Origin: Verrucomicrobiota bacterium
Lineage (GTDB): Bacteria; Verrucomicrobiota; Verrucomicrobiia; Chthoniobacterales; UBA10450
DNA length: 20,895 bases
Assembly: GCA_003219995.1 (NCBI GenBank)
Contig: QHRC01000052.1
Span: forward strand, 1 to 20,895
Direction: 5' to 3'
This document shows, one piece after another, positions 16,786 to 20,895 of this stretch. The position numbers and the translations under genes were made by a program. The notes under the pieces were generated by a model. It was given only the letters and a program-made list of their open reading frames with translations. It searched no databases and was not told where the DNA came from. Numbering within the stretch: position 1 is the first letter of the stretch; each line of letters opens with the position of its first letter.

Positions 16786-18192
16786 ATGGAAAAATTTGAC
16801 GTTGTTATCATCGGCTCGGGGCCAGGCGGCTACGTCGCAGCCATCCGCGCAGGCCAGCTCGGGTTGAGGACGGCCATTATCGAAAAGGACAAAGACCTTG
16901 GTGGCACTTGCCTGAATGTCGGCTGCATTCCGAGCAAGGCGCTGCTTACCTCGAGCGATCATTTCATATTCGCAAAAAAGGAAGCGGGAAAACACGGCAT
17001 CATCATTGAGAACGCACATGTCGATCTTGCGAAGATGCAGCAGCGCAAAGACAAGGTCGTAAAAACGATGAACAGCGGTGTCCGCGCGCTCATGAAGACG
17101 AACAAGGTGACGACGTTCGAAGGCTTCGGCACCATCACCGCGCCGGGGAAAGTTTCGGTCAAATCGTCGGATGGAAAGACGCAGGAGATCGAGACGAAAA
17201 ACACTATCATCGCCACCGGAAGCGCGGCGATTGAGCTACCATTCGCGAAGTTTGACGGCAAGACGATCGTCAGTAGCACTGAAGCGCTTACTTTTGCGGA
17301 AGCGCCACCCAAATTTCTGGTCGTCGGCGCGGGTGCGATTGGATTGGAGCTCGGATCGGTTTGGGCCCGGCTCGGATCGGAAGTCACGATTCTCGAGTTT
17401 CTGCCGCGCATCGCCGTCGGTTTCGACCTGGAGCTATCGAACATGCTCCAACGCTCGCTCACCGCGCAGGGGATCACATTTCATCTCGAGACCAAAGTCA
17501 GCGCGGTCGAGATCGACAATGGCCGCGTGACGGCGACCGCGACCAAAGGAAAAGAAGAACTTAACTTCGGTGCCGACAAGGTCCTTGTTTCGGTCGGGCG
17601 TCGTCCGTTTTCCGAAGGACTCGGCGCGGAAAAAGTTGGTGTCGAGTTCGACGAGAAGAAGCGCATCAAAGTGGACAAAAATTTCCGCACGAATATCGAA
17701 GGCATTTACGCGATCGGCGACGTAATCGCGGGGCCGATGCTGGCGCACAAAGCCCAAGACGAAGGCATCGCCTGTATTGAAAACATCGCGGGAAAAGCCG
17801 GCCATATAAACTACGACGCGATCGCTGGAATCATTTACACGAATCCTGAGCTCGCGGGCGTCGGGCTGACGGAAGAACAGGCGAAAGAGAAAGGGATCGA
17901 TTATCGGGTGGGCAAATTTCCGTTTCGCGCTACCGGCCGCGCGGTGGCGAACGAAGATCTCGAGGGGATCGCCAAATTCATCGCGGATGCGAAGACGGAC
18001 CGCATTCTCGGTGCGCACATTTTGCAACATGCAGCCTCGGAATTAATTGCTGAGGCCGTTTCGGTCATTGAATTTGGCGGCAGCTCAGAGGATCTCGGCC
18101 GGACCTGTCATTCGCATCCGACCCTGAGCGAGGCGGTCAAGGAGGCGGCGCTCAACGTGGAGAAACGTGCGCTGCATATCATAAACCGCTAG
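16786..18192 (+). CDS. lpd: Dihydrolipoyl dehydrogenase (E3)
   Basis: FAD- and NAD-dependent flavoprotein that reoxidises dihydrolipoamide of the E2 lipoyl domain. 468 residues, typical length. Visible: the N-terminal FAD Rossmann motif GSGPGGYVAAIRAGQLG (10-26), the redox-active pair C42/C47 in GGTCLNVGCIPSKAL, the NAD-binding motif VVGAGAIGLELGSVWARLGS, the second FAD motif YAIGDVIAGPMLAHKA, and the dimer-interface catalytic pair H444/E449 in HPTLSEAVKE. All key residues are present. It lies downstream of odhA-odhB and so probably serves 2-oxoglutarate dehydrogenase; in many bacteria one E3 also serves the pyruvate and glycine complexes. A purine-rich GAGAGAGAGG precedes the ATG closely. 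The gene is separated from odhB by a hairpin repeat that could set the E3 level relative to E1/E2. Confidence 0.97.
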   Translation: MEKFDVVIIGSGPGGYVAAIRAGQLGLRTAIIEKDKDLGGTCLNVGCIPSKALLTSSDHFIFAKKEAGKHGIIIENAHVDLAKMQQRKDKVVKTMNSGVRALMKTNKVTTFEGFGTITAPGKVSVKSSDGKTQEIETKNTIIATGSAAIELPFAKFDGKTIVSSTEALTFAEAPPKFLVVGAGAIGLELGSVWARLGSEVTILEFLPRIAVGFDLELSNMLQRSLTAQGITFHLETKVSAVEIDNGRVTATATKGKEELNFGADKVLVSVGRRPFSEGLGAEKVGVEFDEKKRIKVDKNFRTNIEGIYAIGDVIAGPMLAHKAQDEGIACIENIAGKAGHINYDAIAGIIYTNPELAGVGLTEEQAKEKGIDYRVGKFPFRATGRAVANEDLEGIAKFIADAKTDRILGAHILQHAASELIAEAVSVIEFGGSSEDLGRTCHSHPTLSEAVKEAALNVEKRALHIINR

Positions 18193-18228
18193 TTCAACCA
18201 CCAAGTATAATCTGCGCTTGACCCGGTC

Positions 18229-18249
18229 CTATACGTGAATCACGTATAG
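18229..18249. promoter_or_regulatory. Perfect palindrome upstream of the small HTH gene (candidate operator)
   Basis: Arms CTATACGTGA (18229-18238) and TCACGTATAG (18240-18249) are perfect reverse complements around one central base. A one-base spacer suits a protein-binding dyad better than an RNA hairpin. A TTGACC (18218-18223) just upstream could be a -35 element. A near-identical site is at 18638-18654. Confidence 0.55.
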
Positions 18250-18380
18250 CAAGTTAGTTCAAAACCGGAATGCATTGAGGGGGTACGAACGATCGCCCGC
18301 GCCGCGCGAGCAAGATCGACACCTAATGGGACCCACCTTCAGATCCAAGCTGGCGGACAACTTGGTAAGACTGGTGATGA

Positions 18381-18572
18381 GTGAAAAAGAGGAAGAACAA
18401 ATACGATATTTCGGCCCAGCTACGTCTTTGGCGAAAGCGTCATGAACTTTCGCAACCGCAGGCGGCATTAAGGTTGAGAGTGTCTCCGCGGACGCTTCAA
18501 GAATGGGAGCAGGGCAGAGCGATGCCACGCCATCTGGCGTTGGTCGCGCTGCGGGACAGGATCGGCCGATAA
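18381..18572 (+). CDS. Small XRE-type helix-turn-helix protein
   Basis: 63 residues, GTG start at 18381. An in-frame TGA (18378-18380) sits immediately before it, so the protein cannot begin earlier in this frame. A basic N-terminus (MKKRKNKYDI) is followed by a complete XRE/Cro-like HTH: SAQLRLWRKRHELSQPQAAL, RLRVSPRTLQEWEQGR (recognition helix) and a closing helix ALVALRDRIG. There is no other domain, so it is a minimal DNA-binding protein, a size seen in antitoxin-like and stand-alone regulators. No toxin partner is visible: the flanks (18193-18380, 18573-18800) hold no convincing gene. A 39-codon ORF (18326-18445) overlaps it in another frame but is unconvincing. Two nearly identical palindromes flank the gene and are its likely targets, which is inference. 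Confidence 0.72.
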   Translation: MKKRKNKYDISAQLRLWRKRHELSQPQAALRLRVSPRTLQEWEQGRAMPRHLALVALRDRIGR

Positions 18573-18637
18573 TTCTTGTTTGCTGGGAATCGACCCGCGG
18601 CAAATGAGCAAGCGGCGCGGGGGTTCCCAACCGGGCG

Positions 18638-18654
18638 ATACGCGATTCACGTAT
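18638..18654. promoter_or_regulatory. Second copy of the palindrome, downstream of the HTH gene
   Basis: ATACGCGATTCACGTAT. Read on the minus strand it is ATACGTGAATCGCGTAT, differing at one of 17 positions from the core of the upstream palindrome (18231-18247). The two sites bracket the HTH gene, about 390 bases apart. It lies about 147 bases before the PHP gene start, so it could act on that gene too. Confidence 0.5.
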
Positions 18655-18800
18655 GGTCGTCTCACGCTTTTCGGACTGGAGTTGAGCGTGTCCTGCAGCG
18701 GCGTTTGATGAGCGTCGCATTCACTTTCGACGGTCGTAGATTGCCGCTACAGTGAAACCGACGCTTTCCATTTTTTCTTCTCCAAATTAATCTCTCCAAA

Positions 18801-19529
18801 ATGCCGTTTAATATCGATCTGCACACGCATTCGTTCTTTTCCGGCGACGGCGTTTCCAGTCCCGAGGATTTAATCGCGGCCGCTCGCGCCAAGGGGTTGA
18901 ACGGGCTTGCCATCACCGATCACAACACCTGTGAGGCTGTCACTTATCTGCTCGAAAAAGGATTGATGCGACTCGACGGCTTGCCGGTCGAGAATTTTCT
19001 GGTTCTGCCCGGCGTCGAAATAACAACCGCCGACGGACATCTGCTTTGCATCGGCGCGACGCTTCCGTATTTAAAAGGGAAACCCGCGCGCGAAGTTTGC
19101 GAGATGATCCACGAGCGCGGCGGCCTCGCCATCCCGCCGCATCCCTATGATTTGTTTCGCGCCGGAATCCGCCTTTCCACATTGGACACGTTGCCGATCG
19201 ACGCAATCGAGGTCTTCAACGCCGCGACGACGCTGCGCCGCTATAACCGTTACGCTTTTAAGTACGCCCAAATCCGCGGTTTGCCTATGACCGCAGCAAG
19301 CGATGCGCATCATGCCGCTGCCGTCGGCACGGCCTACACGATTTTGAACACCGACGATTTTTCGGTGAAAGGCATTCTCGCCCAAATCCTAAAGAGTAAC
19401 GAGCTCAATCAAAAATATCTGACCCCGCGCGACAGCCTCCGCAAAACCTGGAACAATTGGCTGCGGCTCCGTCGCCGAAAAAAAATTCCCGAGCTAGCCG
19501 CCAAAGACGGCAGCCACGACGGACGCTGA
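18801..19529 (+). CDS. PHP-domain metal-dependent phosphoesterase
   Basis: 242 residues. All metal-ligand motifs of the PHP family are present in order: DLHTHSFFSGDG (H8, H10, D16), ITDHNT (D40, H41), GVEITT (E73), PPHPYD (H114) and ASDAHH (D168, H170). PHP proteins are Mn/Fe/Zn hydrolases acting on phosphoesters such as nucleoside 3',5'-bisphosphates or RNA ends (RNase AM type), or histidinol phosphate. The stand-alone layout here is the YciV/PHP_HisOL type; the substrate cannot be told from sequence. The last 40 residues (TPRDSLRKTWNNWLRLRRRK) are basic and probably disordered. No signal peptide, so cytoplasmic. It starts at ATG 18801; the only upstream neighbour on this strand is the small HTH gene, and the second palindrome lies in its upstream region. 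Confidence 0.88.
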   Translation: MPFNIDLHTHSFFSGDGVSSPEDLIAAARAKGLNGLAITDHNTCEAVTYLLEKGLMRLDGLPVENFLVLPGVEITTADGHLLCIGATLPYLKGKPAREVCEMIHERGGLAIPPHPYDLFRAGIRLSTLDTLPIDAIEVFNAATTLRRYNRYAFKYAQIRGLPMTAASDAHHAAAVGTAYTILNTDDFSVKGILAQILKSNELNQKYLTPRDSLRKTWNNWLRLRRRKKIPELAAKDGSHDGR

Positions 19530-19672
19530 TATCGAAGAATGACGTGCGACAAGTGATGAGTGATCAGCAAGCGACCATCTGGCAACCGAACTGCGGAAAG
19601 TCTGCGTAATCTACGGATCTTTTTCCTGATTCTTATTTCTTGGCTTCCTGGTTCCCTGATTAATCTTTCTTC

Positions 19673-19960
19673 ATGCCAGCGTACGTCATCGTCGAAATAG
19701 AAATTGTCGATCCAACCGGCTACGAAGAATACAAGAAACAGGCCGGCGCGACGGTCCAAAAGTATGGAGGCAAATACATCGTGCGCGGCGGAACGACCGA
19801 AGTGCTGGAGGGTGATTGGAAACCAAAGCGCATCGTCATTCTTCAGTTCGAATCAATGAAACGCGCCAAAGAGTGGCTCAATTGCGAGGAATACCGTGAG
19901 CCTCGCAAAATGCGCCACCGCACCGCTAAAACAAACATGATCGTCGTCGAAGGAGTCTGA
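19673..19960 (+). CDS. DUF1330 protein
   Basis: 95 residues with the whole DUF1330 (dimeric alpha/beta barrel, ferredoxin-like) domain: MPAYVIVEIEIVDPTGYEEY, a middle GGKYIVRGG hairpin, EVLEGDWKPKRIVILQFES, AKEWLNCEEYREPRKMRHRT and the closing strand MIVVEG. These are common small cytoplasmic proteins without an established reaction. Start is the ATG at 19673; the preceding 140 bases (19530-19672) hold no gene. It is convergent with the DUF11 gene, with 126 bases between. Confidence 0.9.
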   Translation: MPAYVIVEIEIVDPTGYEEYKKQAGATVQKYGGKYIVRGGTTEVLEGDWKPKRIVILQFESMKRAKEWLNCEEYREPRKMRHRTAKTNMIVVEGV

Positions 19961-19967
19961 TTCGCTG

Positions 19968-20059
19968 TCGAGAGGGGTAAGCCTGTCTCTCTCGAATCGA
20001 CGAAATTCCACGGCTTCGCAGAGGTCGTCCTACAGAGTCGAGAGCAATTCAGTAATTGC
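19968..20059. terminator. Two short stems between convergent genes
   Basis: TCGAGAG (19968-19974) pairs with CTCTCGA (19989-19995) over a 14-base loop. GCAATT (20044-20049) pairs with AATTGC (20054-20059) over a 4-base loop. Neither has a good U-tract. A terminating role is suggested by the convergent DUF1330 and DUF11 genes. Confidence 0.25.
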
Positions 20060-20086
20060 GCTTTACGCTCAGCCACTGGCTGCCTA

Positions 20087-20895
20087 CTAGAGTGTATCAG
20101 TATCGGTCGCGGTATTGTTGGACAGAGTGGGATCACTTACTCCACTTGGAGCAGTTACAGTCGCAGTGTCGGAGATCGTGCCAGTGGCTGACGAGTCGAT
20201 TGTGCCTGTTGCCGTGTAAGTAACAAAACTACCAGCTGGCATTGTTAATGTATCATTGATATTGCCACTGCCACTGGCCGTAAAACCGGACGCCCCGCCG
20301 CTCTGGGTCGCAGTGAAGGTAACCCCAGTGAAACTGCTCGGGAAATTATCGCTTACCACGGCCCCTGTTACATTGCTCGGCCCGGCGTTGGTCACCTTGA
20401 TAGTATAGGTGTTCTTCGCACCAGCCGGGACGGTGGTTCTACCATCCGTCACCGTCATTTTGAGGTCCGCGATGATTGCGAGGGTGTCGCTATCGGTCGC
20501 GCTATTGTTACCCAGGTTAGGGTCATTCCCTCCGTTCGGAGGAGTCACAGTCGCTGTGTCGGAGATCGTGCCAGTTGCTGACGGATCGATTGTGCCGGTT
20601 GCCTTGTAAGTAATAGAGCTATGGGCGGGCATTGTTAATGTATCATTGATATTGCCGCTGCCGCTGGCACTAAAACCGGACGCCCCGCCGCTCTGGGTCG
20701 CAGTAAAAGTTACCCCGGTGAAACTACTCGGGAAAGTGTCGCTCACCACCGCCCCTGTCACGTCGCTCGGCCCAGCATTGGTCACCTTGATAGTGTAGGT
20801 GTTCTTGCCGCCGATGGCGGCCGTAGTTTTACCGTCGGTCACCGTTATTTGGAGGTCCGTCGTGACCGTAATCGTATCGGTGTCGCTCGCCGTAT
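20087..20895 (-). CDS. DUF11-repeat surface protein, 3' part (5' end outside the window)
   Basis: The minus frame is open from the window edge to the stop at 20087-20089, giving about 269 residues of a longer protein. It contains two whole DUF11-type units of 130 residues. Each has NTYTIKVTNAGPS followed by VTGAVVSD, FTGVTFTATQSGGASGF, SGSGNINDTLTMPA, ATGTID.SATGTISDTATVT and NN.ATD.DTL. About 21 of 120 aligned residues differ. DUF11 units are Ig-like extracellular modules found in large secreted or wall-bound proteins. Thr/Ser/Gly/Ala dominate and no cysteine is visible. The product stops directly after DTDTL, at the end of a repeat. No sorting signal (PEP-CTERM, LPXTG or TM anchor) follows, which is unusual for a surface protein of this type. 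N-terminal signal and start are outside the window. Confidence 0.85.
   Translation of the reverse strand, partial: TASDTDTITVTTDLQITVTDGKTTAAIGGKNTYTIKVTNAGPSDVTGAVVSDTFPSSFTGVTFTATQSGGASGFSASGSGNINDTLTMPAHSSITYKATGTIDPSATGTISDTATVTPPNGGNDPNLGNNSATDSDTLAIIADLKMTVTDGRTTVPAGAKNTYTIKVTNAGPSNVTGAVVSDNFPSSFTGVTFTATQSGGASGFTASGSGNINDTLTMPAGSFVTYTATGTIDSSATGTISDTATVTAPSGVSDPTLSNNTATDTDTL
20090..20869 (-). repeat. Two tandem 390-bp coding repeats
   Basis: The DUF11 gene repeats at DNA level with a 390-base period. For example, the 30 bases at 20281-20310 recur unchanged at 20671-20700. The period is a multiple of 3, so copy number can change without breaking the frame. The array continues beyond the window. 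Confidence 0.8.

Noticed and set aside
18229..18249. Palindrome considered as the lpd terminator
   Set aside because: A one-base centre leaves no loop, there is no U-tract, and a second copy flanks the HTH gene, so a protein-binding site fits better.
18326..18445. 39-codon ORF overlapping the start of the HTH gene, considered as a toxin or partner peptide
   Set aside because: Half of it lies within the HTH coding region in another frame, no ribosome site is visible, and the peptide matches no toxin type I recognise.
18259..18720. 153-codon minus-strand frame across the HTH region
   Set aside because: No domain, low-complexity Arg/Ser/Pro-rich translation, and it covers the clear HTH gene on the other strand.
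20090..20869. Tandem repeats considered as a CRISPR or satellite array
   Set aside because: The 390-base period encodes an in-frame DUF11 domain with conserved residues; there are no short direct repeats with unique spacers.

Overview
This window looks like a piece of chromosome from a soil-type member of the Verrucomicrobia (Chthoniobacterales/Spartobacteria-like). That placement is inferred from gene content and style: a Gram-negative envelope pair (BamD-like, LptE-like), a Gld-type ABC module with a DUF4340 protein, a small basic RARWA-repeat protein, DUF11 surface repeats, hairpin-type dispersed repeats and weak Shine-Dalgarno signals. No rRNA or other decisive marker is present. The sequence is moderately GC-rich. 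I saw no transposase, integrase, phage gene or CRISPR array.

Layout, left to right. (1) 1-653: 3' part of serS, convergent with a DUF72 gene (741-1703, minus). (2) 1767-4390: a tight plus-strand trio of a BamD-like TPR protein, an LptE-like lipoprotein overlapping it by 4 bases, and a cytoplasmic TPR protein. This is probably an outer-membrane biogenesis operon. (3) 4445-4675: overlapping hairpins, then tRNA-Leu(CAG), facing a small basic DNA-binding-like protein (4690-5031, minus). (4) 5575-6309: the menG/ubiE methyltransferase, ending inside a long inverted repeat. (5) 6368-12645, all minus: HtrA-like protease, ABC ATPase (GldA-like), ABC permease (GldF-like), GldG-like auxiliary protein and a DUF4340 protein built of four similar units. 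(6) 12722-18192, all plus: the complete 2-oxoglutarate dehydrogenase complex E1-E2-E3 (odhA, odhB, lpd), with a REP-like hairpin between E2 and E3. (7) 18229-18654: a tiny HTH gene flanked by two nearly identical palindromes. (8) 18801-19960: a PHP-domain phosphoesterase and a DUF1330 protein. (9) 20087-20895: the 3' end of a DUF11-repeat surface protein on the minus strand, running off the window.

Most of the window is housekeeping: translation, outer-membrane assembly, menaquinone synthesis and the TCA cycle. The parts most worth a second look are the HTH gene with its paired palindromes, the Gld-type module with its four-unit DUF4340 protein, the hairpin repeats, and the alternative hairpins upstream of tRNA-Leu.
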